Program-made: the position numbers and the translations under genes
In this document: positions 43,929-53,004 of the stretch, one piece after another
Layout: each line of letters begins with the position of its first letter
How positions within the stretch are numbered: position 1 is the first letter of the stretch
Notes under the pieces: model-generated
Database searches by the model: none
What the model was told of the DNA's origin: nothing
The model's input: only the letters and a program-made list of their open reading frames with translations
Source of the DNA: Flavobacterium cupreum
GTDB lineage: Bacteria > Bacteroidota > Bacteroidia > Flavobacteriales > Flavobacteriaceae
Length of the DNA: 64,000 nt
Assembly (NCBI RefSeq): GCF_003996965.1
Contig: NZ_QWDM01000009.1
Span: 1 to 64,000 of the forward strand
Direction of reading: 5' to 3'

Positions 43929-44936
43929 TTAAGAGTGGATCGTCCCTTTTTTGTACTTTAGGGACACAGGATCCTGACTGCGTGTTACTGAGAGTATTTC
44001 GGCAACTATACTAACGGCTATTTCCTGAGGAGTTTCGGCACCAATATTAATACCTGCCGGACCATAAACGACATCCAGCAAACTCTCGTTATAAGAATCG
44101 GTATATTCCAGAAACTCATTCAGCAATTGGTTTCTTCTCTTAACAGGCCCAAGAAGTCCCAGATAAGCGGGTTGCGTGTTTTTTAAGGCAAGAAGGAACA
44201 TTAGGTCTGTGACATAGCTGTGCGTCATTAAAATAACGGCTGTTTGGGAATCAACAGGCAGCGAGCCGATTTCTTCGGGCAGTAAATGCCTGATTCTTGC
44301 TGCTCCCGGAAAATTGGCTTTTGTCCTGAAATCGTTAACCGGTGCAACCACCGTCACCTCCCAGCCGGTCAACGATGCCAAATTGCACAGCTGAACAGCA
44401 TCATGCTCAGAACCTATAATCAGTAACTGAAAACGAGGCTTCAGTAATTGTGTAAAAGAAGAAAAAGTTTTAGTTATCGAAGCTTTGGAAAAACTAAAAT
44501 CCATTGTTTTAAAATGAAAAACCGAACCCAGACCCGGCTGTGGCCCTGCTGTTTTGGTATAAAAAGATTCTATTTCTAAAGACTGTCTGTGCTCTAAAGC
44601 CGCTTCTAAAGCATCCCAAAGCGCAGTATCAGGTGAAAAAGGTTCGAGAAGTATATAAATGACGCCTTCACATCCCAGACGGTACCTTCCGTCGTAAATC
44701 ATGATCTTTGCCAGATCCTCTAATAATACAGATTGGGACTCTTTAAGGATTTCTTTTTCGACACAACCACCGCTTACGGCTCCGGCCATAGTATCATTTT
44801 CAAATAGCAGCATGCGCACGCCGGGACGTCTGTACGAAGAGCCTTCAATAGCCACCACGGTTGCCATGACGCTTTTAATGCCTTTGGATTGATGTAACAG
44901 GTAGGCTTCTTTTAGCTTTAATAATTCGTGCATCAT
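43929..44936 (-). CDS. XdhC/CoxI family maturation protein
   Basis: The 335-residue protein matches XdhC: ATVVAIEGSSYRRPGVRML, AGAVSGGCVEKEI, and a C-terminal Rossmann part (LLIIGSEHDAVQLCNLA, AYLGLLGPVKRR). XdhC proteins bind molybdopterin cofactor and help insert it, sulfurated, into xanthine-oxidase family enzymes. Here it lies between the Mo subunit and MocA. Confidence 0.9.
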   Translation of the reverse strand: MMHELLKLKEAYLLHQSKGIKSVMATVVAIEGSSYRRPGVRMLLFENDTMAGAVSGGCVEKEILKESQSVLLEDLAKIMIYDGRYRLGCEGVIYILLEPFSPDTALWDALEAALEHRQSLEIESFYTKTAGPQPGLGSVFHFKTMDFSFSKASITKTFSSFTQLLKPRFQLLIIGSEHDAVQLCNLASLTGWEVTVVAPVNDFRTKANFPGAARIRHLLPEEIGSLPVDSQTAVILMTHSYVTDLMFLLALKNTQPAYLGLLGPVKRRNQLLNEFLEYTDSYNESLLDVVYGPAGINIGAETPQEIAVSIVAEILSVTRSQDPVSLKYKKGTIHS

Positions 44937-45013
44937 ATCTTTAACTAGTGTCTGAAATCAATTTTCCTTCCGCACAATAAACGGAATTGAAATTTTGTAT
45001 TTTTAATTTATAA

Positions 45014-47176
45014 CTAAACGGCTCCGAGATTAAAAGGCAAAGTCCTGATTCGCTTTCCTGTCAAATCGAAAATAGCATTGGTGAGAGCAGGTGCAAAAGG
45101 CGGAAGTGCTGGTTCGCCTACCCCGCCGGCATCTTCTTCGTTGTCTATTATAAATACTTCGATGGGCGGAATTTCGTTGATACGCGGTAACGGATAATCA
45201 TAAAAATTATGCTGTTCCACTACATTGTCTTTAAAGGTGATCTGGTGTGTTGTTGCGGCGCCCAGTCCCATTATTATGGATCCTTCGACCTGAGCTTCAA
45301 TAATATCGGGGTTTACATACCAGCCACAGTCCATAACAGCCCAGACTTTATCAATTCTGACACCACCGTTCGGATTTTTGGAGACTTTGACCACCTGGCC
45401 AACCGTGGAGTTGAAACATTCTGTTATGGCAACACCATATCCTTCATTTTTTGCGCGGTTTTTCCAGCCGGACACCTCTTCCATTTTATCGATTACTTTT
45501 TGGCAGCGTTCTTCCTGCAGATGATCGCGACGGAAATCTAACGGATCTTTACCCGCTTCGTGTGCCATTTCATCAATAAAACTTTCATAGGCAAATCCGT
45601 TGGTAGAAGCATAAACCGATCGCCAGAAACTTGTGGGAATTGAGGTTTCAAAAAGTACATCGGCAATACTAAGGTTTTTAATACTGTTATAATACGGTTT
45701 TAAAAATCCTTCACTGGTACTTCCGTTGGCTTTCGTTTTTGATCCTCCGCGCCAGTGGTCGTTATTTTGCCCGGCCATTCTGAATTTCAGGGCTTCAATT
45801 TTTCCGTCTGCAATTGTTCCTTCACAGCGGTATGAGATTCCGGGACGAAACGGGCCTAAAGTAGCATCATCTTCCCTGGTCCAGATGACCTGAACGGGAC
45901 CACCAATTTCTTTTGAAATGAAAACAGCCTCGTGCGGATAATCCATCATCGCTTTTCGTCCGAAACCACCGCCCAGAAAAGTCATGTTTACGATTACTTT
46001 ATCTTTAGCGATGCCAAATTGTTTGCTTACGTAATCCTGAATCCATCCCGGGGCTTGTATCGGGCCCCAAATTTCGACAGAATCGCCTTTATGATGGGCA
46101 ATACAGTTAACAGGTTCCATAGCCACATGCGACTGATAAGGCGTCTGATACACCACATCTACTTTTTTGGCTGTTCCCGATAGTATTTCATTCGGATTGC
46201 CTTGTGTTTTAAAAAGCATTCCTTCCTGGGTGCGCAATACATGCTGCTGGGTTTCAAATATTTCCGGGGTACTCCAGTGTTTAAAACCGCTGGTATCCCA
46301 TTCTATTTTTAGTTCTTTTCGTCCCTGAAGTGCGGCCCAGGTCGAATCGGCTACGACGGCAATACCTTCACGCATGTATTCGTAATACCCCATTTTTACT
46401 TTAAAAACGCGCTTTACCCCCGGCACTTTTAAAGCACCGCTGGCATCAAAGCTTTTTACTTTTCCTAAAAAGCGGGGATCGCGTTCTACGGAAGCAAACA
46501 ACATTCCGGGAATTCTTTTATCGAGTCCGAAAATTAATGCGCCGTTTGTTTTAAGCGGTGTATCAATTCGTTTCAGCGGTTTTCGAATGAGTTTATATTC
46601 GGATATTTTTTTTAGTTTTGGTTCTTTGGGAGCCGGAAGTTTTGAGGCAGCGGCGGCAAGTTCTCCATAATGTAATGTTTTTCCGGAGGGTTTATGAATG
46701 ACATGTCCCGATGCGGCATAACAATCTGTTATTGGAACATTCCACTTTGCGGCCGCAGCTGCTATCAGCATTTCTCTGGCGGTGGCACTTAATTTCAGTA
46801 GATTTTTATAAGAAGAGCGGATTGTAGAGCTTCCTCCGGTTATCTGTCCGCCATATTTTTTTTCGTTTCCAATGGCAAAAATGACATTGATGTCCTTCAT
46901 ATCTACTTCCAGTTCTTCGGCCACAATTTGAGGTACCGACTGATAAGAGCCCTGTCCCATTTCCGCCCTGTGGTTCACGATGGTTACTTTCCCAGAGGGA
47001 TTGATAATAATCCACGGGCATAATTCGATTTCTGATTCGCTCAGTTCTGAAGGCCTTACAAGCGTAGGCACTCCGTCTGCAGGGAAATAAAAACCAAGAC
47101 AAAGTGCAGCACCTCCCAAACCGGTTAGTTTTAGAAAATTTCTTCTTGTAGTATCTATGTTGTTATTTTTAGTCAT
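45014..47176 (-). CDS. xanthine dehydrogenase family molybdopterin-binding subunit (IorB-like)
   Basis: The 720-residue protein starts with a twin-arginine export signal (TTRRNFLKLTGLGGAALCLGF, residues 9-29), so the enzyme is folded before export. The molybdopterin-binding domain has GGGFGRKAMMDYPHEA and a C-terminal GVGEPALPPFAPA, where Glu of GVGE is the active-site Glu of this family. The fused layout, with no FAD domain, fits isoquinoline 1-oxidoreductase type enzymes. It oxidises an aromatic heterocycle or aldehyde; the exact substrate is unknown. It lies in an operon with its 2Fe-2S subunit and a dihaem cytochrome. Confidence 0.92.
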   Translation of the reverse strand: MTKNNNIDTTRRNFLKLTGLGGAALCLGFYFPADGVPTLVRPSELSESEIELCPWIIINPSGKVTIVNHRAEMGQGSYQSVPQIVAEELEVDMKDINVIFAIGNEKKYGGQITGGSSTIRSSYKNLLKLSATAREMLIAAAAAKWNVPITDCYAASGHVIHKPSGKTLHYGELAAAASKLPAPKEPKLKKISEYKLIRKPLKRIDTPLKTNGALIFGLDKRIPGMLFASVERDPRFLGKVKSFDASGALKVPGVKRVFKVKMGYYEYMREGIAVVADSTWAALQGRKELKIEWDTSGFKHWSTPEIFETQQHVLRTQEGMLFKTQGNPNEILSGTAKKVDVVYQTPYQSHVAMEPVNCIAHHKGDSVEIWGPIQAPGWIQDYVSKQFGIAKDKVIVNMTFLGGGFGRKAMMDYPHEAVFISKEIGGPVQVIWTREDDATLGPFRPGISYRCEGTIADGKIEALKFRMAGQNNDHWRGGSKTKANGSTSEGFLKPYYNSIKNLSIADVLFETSIPTSFWRSVYASTNGFAYESFIDEMAHEAGKDPLDFRRDHLQEERCQKVIDKMEEVSGWKNRAKNEGYGVAITECFNSTVGQVVKVSKNPNGGVRIDKVWAVMDCGWYVNPDIIEAQVEGSIIMGLGAATTHQITFKDNVVEQHNFYDYPLPRINEIPPIEVFIIDNEEDAGGVGEPALPPFAPALTNAIFDLTGKRIRTLPFNLGAV

Positions 47177-47203
47177 GAGCTGGGTATTAAAAGATAAGAA
47201 AAA

Positions 47204-47818
47204 CTATTTTGCAGGAGCATAAGCACCGGTTTGCAGCCAGGTAATCCAGGCTTTTTTAAACTGGGCATGCGTTAAAGGCGGAACGGTCCTGCCCTTTCCC
47301 GGATTCCAGCCTGCTTTTACCAATCCGTCATCGGCATGGGCAATGAGTTTCTGCAGGTCTTTATGTCCGTTAAGCTCGGGATTTATCAGTTGTCTGGCCA
47401 GTTCATGAGCTGTTTTTCCTTCAAATACCATTTTCATATCGGCCGGCGGCAGATGCCATTCCGGATTTCCGGGTGGTGTGTGAAGTCCCGGACTGTTGGC
47501 GGGCTGATGGCAATTCGCACATTTCATGGCATAAATGCCTTTTCCGTCTTTTCCGCGTTTGGGCTGCATGGAGTGAAGCACACTAGTATCGCCCTGAAGC
47601 GGAATATCGCCTTTGGGGTGGCAATTAACGCAACGCGGACTCATGAGTACTTTGTAGACCTGTTTAAAAGCGGCAACAGAAGCTACACTGTCTTTTTTTA
47701 CAGGGGTGAAAGTCAAATATTCTTTCTCAGCTGCCCGGTGCAGCGAAACGGTAAATGCCAGTCCAATAGTGGAGACTAGTAGTATGGCTGTTACTATAAT
47801 TTTAGTTCTTGTCGACAT
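47204..47818 (-). CDS. dihaem cytochrome c subunit of the Mo hydroxylase
   Basis: The 204-residue protein has an N-terminal signal/anchor helix (IIVTAILLVSTIGLAFTV) and two haem c sites: CVNCH at residues 63-67 and CANCH at 100-104. It corresponds to the cytochrome partner in periplasmic IorAB-type enzymes, taking electrons from the 2Fe-2S subunit. It sits between the genes for the 2Fe-2S and Mo subunits, with a 27-base gap to the latter. Confidence 0.88.
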   Translation of the reverse strand: MSTRTKIIVTAILLVSTIGLAFTVSLHRAAEKEYLTFTPVKKDSVASVAAFKQVYKVLMSPRCVNCHPKGDIPLQGDTSVLHSMQPKRGKDGKGIYAMKCANCHQPANSPGLHTPPGNPEWHLPPADMKMVFEGKTAHELARQLINPELNGHKDLQKLIAHADDGLVKAGWNPGKGRTVPPLTHAQFKKAWITWLQTGAYAPAK

Positions 47819-47841
47819 AAGCTTTGTTTTCTTTTTCCGGA

Positions 47842-48309
47842 TCAGATTTTACTTTTCTCCTGCAGTTGTGAAGCGAGTTGTATGGCTTTGCGAATTCGCG
47901 GATAGGTTCCGCACCTGCAAATATTGCCTGCCATGGCATCGTCTATGTCCTGGTCTGTAGGGTGTGGGTTTTCGCGAAGAAGCACAGCTGCCGACATGAT
48001 TTGTCCGGAATGACAATATCCGCACTGTGGGACATCAATTTCCTGCCAGGCTTTTTGGGCCGGATGGTCATTATTTTGAGATAGTCCTTCTATCGTAACT
48101 ATATTTTTGCCTTCGGCACGGCTCATTTTTGTGACGCATGAACGAACAGCCTCTCCGTCAAGATGTACCACGCAGGCACCACACTGGGCAACACCACAGC
48201 CAAATTTAGTTCCGGTAAGTCCTAATGTATCCCTTATGGCCCATAACAAAGGCATTTCTGGGCTTACATCCAGTTTTTCCGTTTTGCCGTTTACAGTTAA
48301 TTGTATCAT
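47842..48309 (-). CDS. (2Fe-2S)-binding small subunit of the Mo hydroxylase (IorA-like)
   Basis: The frame is open to 48336, but the ATG at 48309 gives the standard MIQLTVNGK start and a normal 155 residues. Eight Cys bind two 2Fe-2S clusters: Cys38, Cys43, Cys46 and Cys58 (plant-ferredoxin type), then Cys96, Cys99, Cys131 and Cys133 (GYCHSG and [10 protein letters not shown]). It is the first gene of the Mo hydroxylase operon. It has no export signal of its own, so it is probably exported together with the Tat-tagged Mo subunit. Confidence 0.92.
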   Translation of the reverse strand: MIQLTVNGKTEKLDVSPEMPLLWAIRDTLGLTGTKFGCGVAQCGACVVHLDGEAVRSCVTKMSRAEGKNIVTIEGLSQNNDHPAQKAWQEIDVPQCGYCHSGQIMSAAVLLRENPHPTDQDIDDAMAGNICRCGTYPRIRKAIQLASQLQEKSKI

Positions 48310-48461
48310 AGTAAAGTGAAATTTTAAAGTTGACAATTATTTCTGGCGTAATTACTTTTAAGATGTAATTTACAAAAAAAATCATAATACACTGAAAATT
48401 AAATACATCTATTCTATATTTAACAAATGCACTATTCTTATTGTATTCTATTCAAATACTT

Positions 48462-48902
48462 TTACTCCTCCATTTTCCTGAACAACATTTTCATTGATTC
48501 AGGATCAATGGCATTCATGTCAACCAGCTTCAATGACTTCACCATTTTAAGAGTGGTCGTTTTATATTTTTGAAAATGAGGCGTTTTTAAATGTAATTGA
48601 TAGGAATCCTTATCCTGATACATCTCTATTATCCTTATTTGGGTGGAATCGTTTTTTTGAGACATCGGAAATATCGCCAGCACTCCCGGTTCTAACTTTA
48701 CGGAAGCCGAAGATTCTTCTTTTAGGATTGCTTTATACTGCGACACATACTCGGGATAAATTTCGATTTCTGACAGGCGAACCATGATCTCTTTTTTTTG
48801 CCCCAGAATAGTGCCGGAACTAAAGAGCATAGTGGCCAGCAGGAACATACCTGCCATACGGAAGGATGGTCTTTGCATTTGAAGTTTTACTATAGCTTTC
48901 AT
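48462..48902 (-). CDS. antibiotic biosynthesis monooxygenase (ABM) domain protein, exported
   Basis: The 146-residue product has a signal peptide (GMFLLATMLFSSGTILGQ). An ABM ferredoxin-like domain follows: MVRLSEIEIYPEYVSQYKA, GVLAIFPMSQ, then IEMYQDKDSYQLHLKTPHFQ. ABM-type proteins include small monooxygenases and haem-degrading enzymes. The gene lies 152 bases upstream of the Mo hydroxylase operon on the same strand and could be part of the same transcript, but a functional link is not shown. Confidence 0.85.
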   Translation of the reverse strand: MKAIVKLQMQRPSFRMAGMFLLATMLFSSGTILGQKKEIMVRLSEIEIYPEYVSQYKAILKEESSASVKLEPGVLAIFPMSQKNDSTQIRIIEMYQDKDSYQLHLKTPHFQKYKTTTLKMVKSLKLVDMNAIDPESMKMLFRKMEE

Positions 48903-49242
48903 CTGGTATTTTATACGTGTTGTTATTTGCTTATACTTTAAAAATATAAAGCAATTTGATACAAGTTAGTATTTTTTTTACTTTGAAAGCAGCCGTAATG
49001 CTGATTATTTATCATCATTTCAAAAAAAGAATGGCTAAAAATCAGAGGATAAGGACAGACTGCACATGATCAGGAAAATGTTGTCTGAAAATTCATAACG
49101 ATTTTTGCGTATTTTGTCACTATTACAGTATGATTTATATTATTTTTTTATAACAGTGAAAAAAATAAAAGAATTTATATTTGGAGTATTAGTATTTATC
49201 ATTTTAACTTCTACTTTTGTGCGGTAATTTAAAAAAACAAAT
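48903..49242. other. 340-base intergenic stretch
   Basis: Divergent region. It carries the TACTTTTG element at 49212-49219 for the histone-like gene. Nothing else is supported. Confidence 0.4.
49212..49219 (+). promoter_or_regulatory. Bacteroidota -7 element (TACTTTTG)
   Basis: TACTTTTG fits TAnnTTTG and lies 23 bases before the ATG at 49243. A TTTG at 49180-49183 is 28 bases upstream, slightly far for the -33 element. Confidence 0.5.
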
Positions 49243-49419
49243 ATGAAAGATTTAGTAGCGAAAATTAACGCTGAAATTGAAGTTTTTAAAACAGAATCTG
49301 AATCATTATCAGAAAAAGGAGTTAAAGCTGCAGGAGCCAGAGCTCGTAAATCATCTTTAGAAATTGAAAAACTTTTAAAAGAGTTTAGAAAAGTTTCTAT
49401 CGAAGAATCTAAAAAGTAA
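49243..49419 (+). CDS. histone H1-like (Hc1-type) DNA-binding protein
   Basis: A 58-residue frame encodes KDLVAKINAEIEVFKTESES, then KAAGARARKSSLEIEKL, and ends KVSIEESKK. It has the length, Lys/Glu-rich amphipathic helix and internal basic AGARARK patch of flavobacterial histone-H1-like proteins. It binds DNA and may compact the nucleoid. A Bacteroidota -7 element and a strong terminator bracket it, so it is a monocistronic gene, probably well expressed. Confidence 0.85.
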   Translation: MKDLVAKINAEIEVFKTESESLSEKGVKAAGARARKSSLEIEKLLKEFRKVSIEESKK

Positions 49420-49432
49420 TCCACTTTACTTG

Positions 49433-49462
49433 AGTCCTTCAGATTTTCTGAAGGACTTTTTT
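49433..49462 (+). terminator. rho-independent terminator after the histone-like gene
   Basis: AGTCCTTCAGA and TCTGAAGGACT pair perfectly around TTT, and six T follow. Confidence 0.92.
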
Positions 49463-49551
49463 ATTTATATCCCACTATTTAATGCGGCGGCTGTGACTCC
49501 GGGTCCGCTACTGGTAGCCTTATAGCTTTTATCCCTGTTAACTATCTTATT

Positions 49552-50943
49552 ATGCAAAAAAAATTACACTTTAAAATCATAACTTTTATTACAGTATTGC
49601 TGACGTCTTCTTCTGCTGCAGCGCAATGCTTTCAGGGAATCAGTGCCGGATACAATCACAGCATTGCTTTAAAGGCAGATCACACGATCTGGGCTTGGGG
49701 AAGCAATACTTCGGGCAATTTAGGCGATCAGACCAAAATCGAGAAAAGGTTGCCTGTACAAGTGGGCACTGCCACGGACTGGAGCAGCATTACTTCCGGG
49801 TGGTACAATACACTTGCCATAAAAACAGACGGCACACTTTGGGCCTGGGGTGAAAATTACCTGGGTCAGTTAGGAGACGGAACAAATATTTCTAAAAATA
49901 CCCCAACCCAGGTTACAACCGCCGCTAACTGGTCTAAAGTTAGTACCTATTACAGATTTACACTCGCATTAAAAACAGACGGAACGCTTTGGGCCTGGGG
50001 ACATAATTATGAAGGACAGCTGGGAAATGGATCCCGTGATGATGAAAAGGTACCTACCCGTGTAGGTTCTGCTAATGACTGGCTTAAAATTAGTGCCGGT
50101 TATGAGTCTTCTTTTGCCATAAAAACAGATGGGACACTCTGGGCCTGGGGAAATAATTCGTATGGGCAATTGGGGGATAAAACCAATACATTCAAAAAAA
50201 TACCAACAAAAATAGGCCTTGATACCGACTGGAATGTGGTTGAAGCGGGCAACTATCATACCCTTGCCATAAAAACAGACGGAGCATTATGGGCCTGGGG
50301 TTTTAATACAAATGGACAATTAGGTAACGGAAGCACTAGCCAGGGGACCAACAGGCCTGTGCAAATAGGTACTGCGAAGGACTGGAGCAAACTTAGTGCG
50401 GGCTGGTCACACAGCCTTGGTATAAAAGCCGACGGTACACTCTGGGCCTGGGGGCGAAATGCCAATGGTCAGTTAGGCGACGGAACAAACAGCGACAAAA
50501 GTAGTCCGGTGCAAATCGGTACCGCAAGTGACTGGACAGAAATTAATGCCGGCAGTTATTATAGTACCGCCAGAAAAGCAGACGGAACATTGTGGGCCTG
50601 GGGTCTTAATACAAATGGACAACTGGGTGACGGTACGGCTGTCAGTAAAAATGTTCCTACAGCGGTTGATTGCCCTCCTACACTATCAATTCCGACGTAC
50701 CCTGGTAAAATCGACAGCACTATTACCTTATACCCAAACCCTGCTTCTAATGTGGTAACAATTGACTCTGCTTATTCGATTTTACAAATTACAGTATCTG
50801 ACGCTAATGGCAAATTAATTAAAACAGAATCAGAAAACGGTACGAAGGTCACTCTTAAAGTCGAAGAACTTCCTGCAGGGGTTTATTTCTTAAAAATCAG
50901 CACGGAATTTGGTTCCGGTACACAGAAAATCATTAAAGAATAA
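49552..50943 (+). CDS. RCC1-repeat protein with T9SS sorting tail
   Basis: The 463-residue protein has a signal peptide (ends SSAAAQ) and seven RCC1-type propeller repeats of about 50 residues, each with DGTLWAWGxNxxGQLGDGT (first copy DHTIWAWG). From about residue 390 a T9SS type A sorting tail follows: YPNPASNVVTID and PAGVYFLKIS, ending KIIKE. So it is a secreted or surface-bound propeller protein, and its ligand is unknown. A convergent hairpin lies downstream. Confidence 0.92.
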   Translation: MQKKLHFKIITFITVLLTSSSAAAQCFQGISAGYNHSIALKADHTIWAWGSNTSGNLGDQTKIEKRLPVQVGTATDWSSITSGWYNTLAIKTDGTLWAWGENYLGQLGDGTNISKNTPTQVTTAANWSKVSTYYRFTLALKTDGTLWAWGHNYEGQLGNGSRDDEKVPTRVGSANDWLKISAGYESSFAIKTDGTLWAWGNNSYGQLGDKTNTFKKIPTKIGLDTDWNVVEAGNYHTLAIKTDGALWAWGFNTNGQLGNGSTSQGTNRPVQIGTAKDWSKLSAGWSHSLGIKADGTLWAWGRNANGQLGDGTNSDKSSPVQIGTASDWTEINAGSYYSTARKADGTLWAWGLNTNGQLGDGTAVSKNVPTAVDCPPTLSIPTYPGKIDSTITLYPNPASNVVTIDSAYSILQITVSDANGKLIKTESENGTKVTLKVEELPAGVYFLKISTEFGSGTQKIIKE

Positions 50944-51001
50944 TTTTATCATAATCTGTAAAAATAAAATTGCCGGTTTCTTAGAAGTATCGCAAAAACA
51001 G

Positions 51002-51036
51002 TAATGATTCATTCTTTTTAAAACAATGAATCATTA
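51002..51036. terminator. hairpin between convergent RCC1 and Crp genes
   Basis: TAATGATTCATT and AATGAATCATTA form a perfect 12-bp stem around an 11-base loop. No long T run is present; a bidirectional terminator is inferred. Confidence 0.55.
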
Positions 51037-51089
51037 TTTGTATCTAGTCATTTTATTAGCTCTTTAGCCTTTGCTGCTCTTACTGCCTC

Positions 51090-51659
51090 TCAGAGCATAC
51101 TCTTTCTTATTCTGCTTAACGAAGACTGTGTAATTCCCAAATAGGAAGCAATATAGGAAAGCGGAATTCTGTTGGCCTGAGACGGATAAGTAGTTAAAAA
51201 TTTCTGGTACCGTTCCCTCGCACCCTCTGTCATCATCGGACTGATTCTGTTGACTTTATCTGCTAATGCTTTCGATGTAATCTTGGCGATAATTTTGTCC
51301 CATTCAATTATGGTCGCCGACAATTCTTTCATGGCACTTTTAGAGAATACCAGATATTTACAATCGGTCACTGCCTGAACATACTCGGTTGACGGGATTT
51401 CCTGATTGTAACTATTTATGTCAGCCAGAAAATTATTTTCATCCACAAAATATTTGGTTACTTCATCTCCCTTGTGATTGTAATAACAGATTCGCATAAT
51501 GCCCTCTGTCAGGAAAATAACTTCATTCGGTATCTTACCTGCTTCATGATAATAGGCTTCTTTTTTGGTTTCCCTGAAAACAACTTTGCTTTTAATTAGT
51601 TCGATTTGCTGTTTGTTCAGGTTCCCATAGTGCAATAAATAGTTAATTAAGGTTTCCAT
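51090..51659 (-). CDS. Crp/Fnr family regulator
   Basis: The 189-residue protein has a cyclic-nucleotide-binding-like domain (PNEVIFLTEGIMRICYYNHKGDE, then FLADINSYN) and a C-terminal HTH (LSYIASYLGITQSSLSRIRK). It is the short Bacteroidota type. It follows the SDR gene by 5 bases in an operon, so it may regulate the operon or respond to its product. Confidence 0.88.
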   Translation of the reverse strand: METLINYLLHYGNLNKQQIELIKSKVVFRETKKEAYYHEAGKIPNEVIFLTEGIMRICYYNHKGDEVTKYFVDENNFLADINSYNQEIPSTEYVQAVTDCKYLVFSKSAMKELSATIIEWDKIIAKITSKALADKVNRISPMMTEGARERYQKFLTTYPSQANRIPLSYIASYLGITQSSLSRIRKSML

Positions 51660-51664
51660 AAGTA

Positions 51665-52474
51665 TTACTTCATTTGACTCATCACTAATTTATCAAATAA
51701 TTGATCTGATAAGAGTTTTCTAATAAATAAAAAAACTTTTGCGTTGCTTGCAATATAACGTGTTTTTGGGGATTTTGATTCAATTCCCTTTGCAATTAAC
51801 TTTGCTATTTCTACAGCCTCAATGGCTTTATCTTTTTGGGCGGCATACGATTTTATGACTGCATTCGCTAAATCTTTATAGGCAGTTTTTCCGGAAACGC
51901 GCATTAAATCAGCACTTCCGCTTTCTATCATTTCAGATTTTGTACTTCCCGGTTCAATAACGATTACATCAATGCCAAACTGTTTTACTTCGTTACGCAG
52001 GCAGTCACTTAGTCCCTCGATGGCAAACTTACTGGCATGGTACCAGCTGCCCATGGGCAGTCCGACTTTCCCTCCTATGGAAGAAATATTTACAATTTTT
52101 CCAAATTTATTTTTTCGCATTTCAGGCAATACCAATTGTATCAGACGGGAAGCGCCAAACAGGTTTATTTCCAGCTGATTTTTTGCTTCTGCCATTGATA
52201 CATCTTCTAAGGCACCATAAGATCCCAGGCCGGCACTATTGATTAAAATGTCAATTCGGCCCTCCTGATTCAGAATTGTAGTGACACATGCCACCATACT
52301 ATTCTCCTCGCTGACATCCAAAGCAATTGGCTGCACACCGTACGCTTTTAAATCATGCATTTTTTCTACCCTGCGTGCTGCACCATATACTTTATACCCT
52401 TTTTGTGCTAAGTAAATTGCTGTCGCCCTGCCTATTCCTGCCGAAGCTCCTGTTACCAAAACTGTCTTTATCAT
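51665..52474 (-). CDS. short-chain dehydrogenase/reductase
   Basis: The frame is open further, but the ATG at 52474 gives the typical MIKTVLVTGASAGIGRAT start and 269 residues. TGASAGIG (residues 8-15) binds the nucleotide. NSAGLG has Asn79, ISSIGG holds the catalytic Ser, and WYHASK gives Tyr145 and Lys149. Classical SDR oxidoreductase; substrate unknown. The Crp-type gene follows 5 bases after its stop. The leader has two inverted repeats (52478-52512 and 52517-52558). Confidence 0.92.
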   Translation of the reverse strand: MIKTVLVTGASAGIGRATAIYLAQKGYKVYGAARRVEKMHDLKAYGVQPIALDVSEENSMVACVTTILNQEGRIDILINSAGLGSYGALEDVSMAEAKNQLEINLFGASRLIQLVLPEMRKNKFGKIVNISSIGGKVGLPMGSWYHASKFAIEGLSDCLRNEVKQFGIDVIVIEPGSTKSEMIESGSADLMRVSGKTAYKDLANAVIKSYAAQKDKAIEAVEIAKLIAKGIESKSPKTRYIASNAKVFLFIRKLLSDQLFDKLVMSQMK

Positions 52475-52477
52475 TTT

Positions 52478-52512
52478 CTGATACTTTAAAATTAATAATG
52501 TAAAAGTATCAG
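52478..52512 (-). promoter_or_regulatory. leader inverted repeat of the SDR/Crp operon
   Basis: CTGATACTTT and AAAGTATCAG are perfect 10-base arms 15 bases apart, directly upstream of the SDR start codon. It could be an operator dyad or an RNA hairpin that hides the ribosome site. Confidence 0.5.
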
Positions 52513-52516
52513 AAGA

Positions 52517-52558
52517 AAAAACGATTGCATTTGCCATTTGTCAAATGCAATCGTTTTT
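52517..52558. terminator. 17-bp perfect hairpin with T runs on both sides
   Basis: Arms AAAAACGATTGCATTTG and CAAATGCAATCGTTTTT pair perfectly around CCATTTGT. It looks like an intrinsic terminator, but it lies in the leader of the SDR gene with no gene upstream pointing into it on the minus strand, so attenuation is possible. Confidence 0.6.
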
Positions 52559-53004
52559 ATTTTTAGTAATGCGTATTCTCCATAGGACGTATTTATGTAA
52601 AAATCAATCCTTTTAGTCATTCAATTTATGTTTCAGATCTTGCTGTTCGTAATGATTTATGATACAATCTCAGGGTGATGCGGATAACGTCTAAAATGCT
52701 ATTTACATTCAATACGCTGTAAATTTTATTTTTAAATCATAAGTCTATTCTTACTATTATGTAAAGGGACGCAAAATATTAAACACATAAAACACTATAA
52801 GTCAATAAACTAAAGACAATAGCTGCTTTTTTGAATACGGTGTAAATCTTTAAAAAACAAGTATTTATACCTGCCTTCAAAAATAAGAATATTCATACCC
52901 TTGTATAACAACTTTTCAATAGTGGAGCCAGAACCCACTTCTAAAAAACGAGGCGGATTCCGAAAAGCCTTATGAGTAGGAAAAACAAAATAAACGAATC
53001 AATT

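Larger units (their letters stand above)
52475..53004. other. 530-base divergent intergenic stretch
   Basis: Contains the two SDR-leader inverted repeats. Bases 52560-53004 are AT-rich and should hold the promoter of the downstream cluster; a TACCCTTG at about 52898 is a weak match to the -7 consensus. No gene or RNA is seen. Confidence 0.4.

Noticed and set aside
49140..49424. 94-residue minus-strand frame over the histone-like gene
   Set aside because: It is the antisense of the 58-residue histone-H1-like gene, which has a promoter element and terminator on the plus strand.
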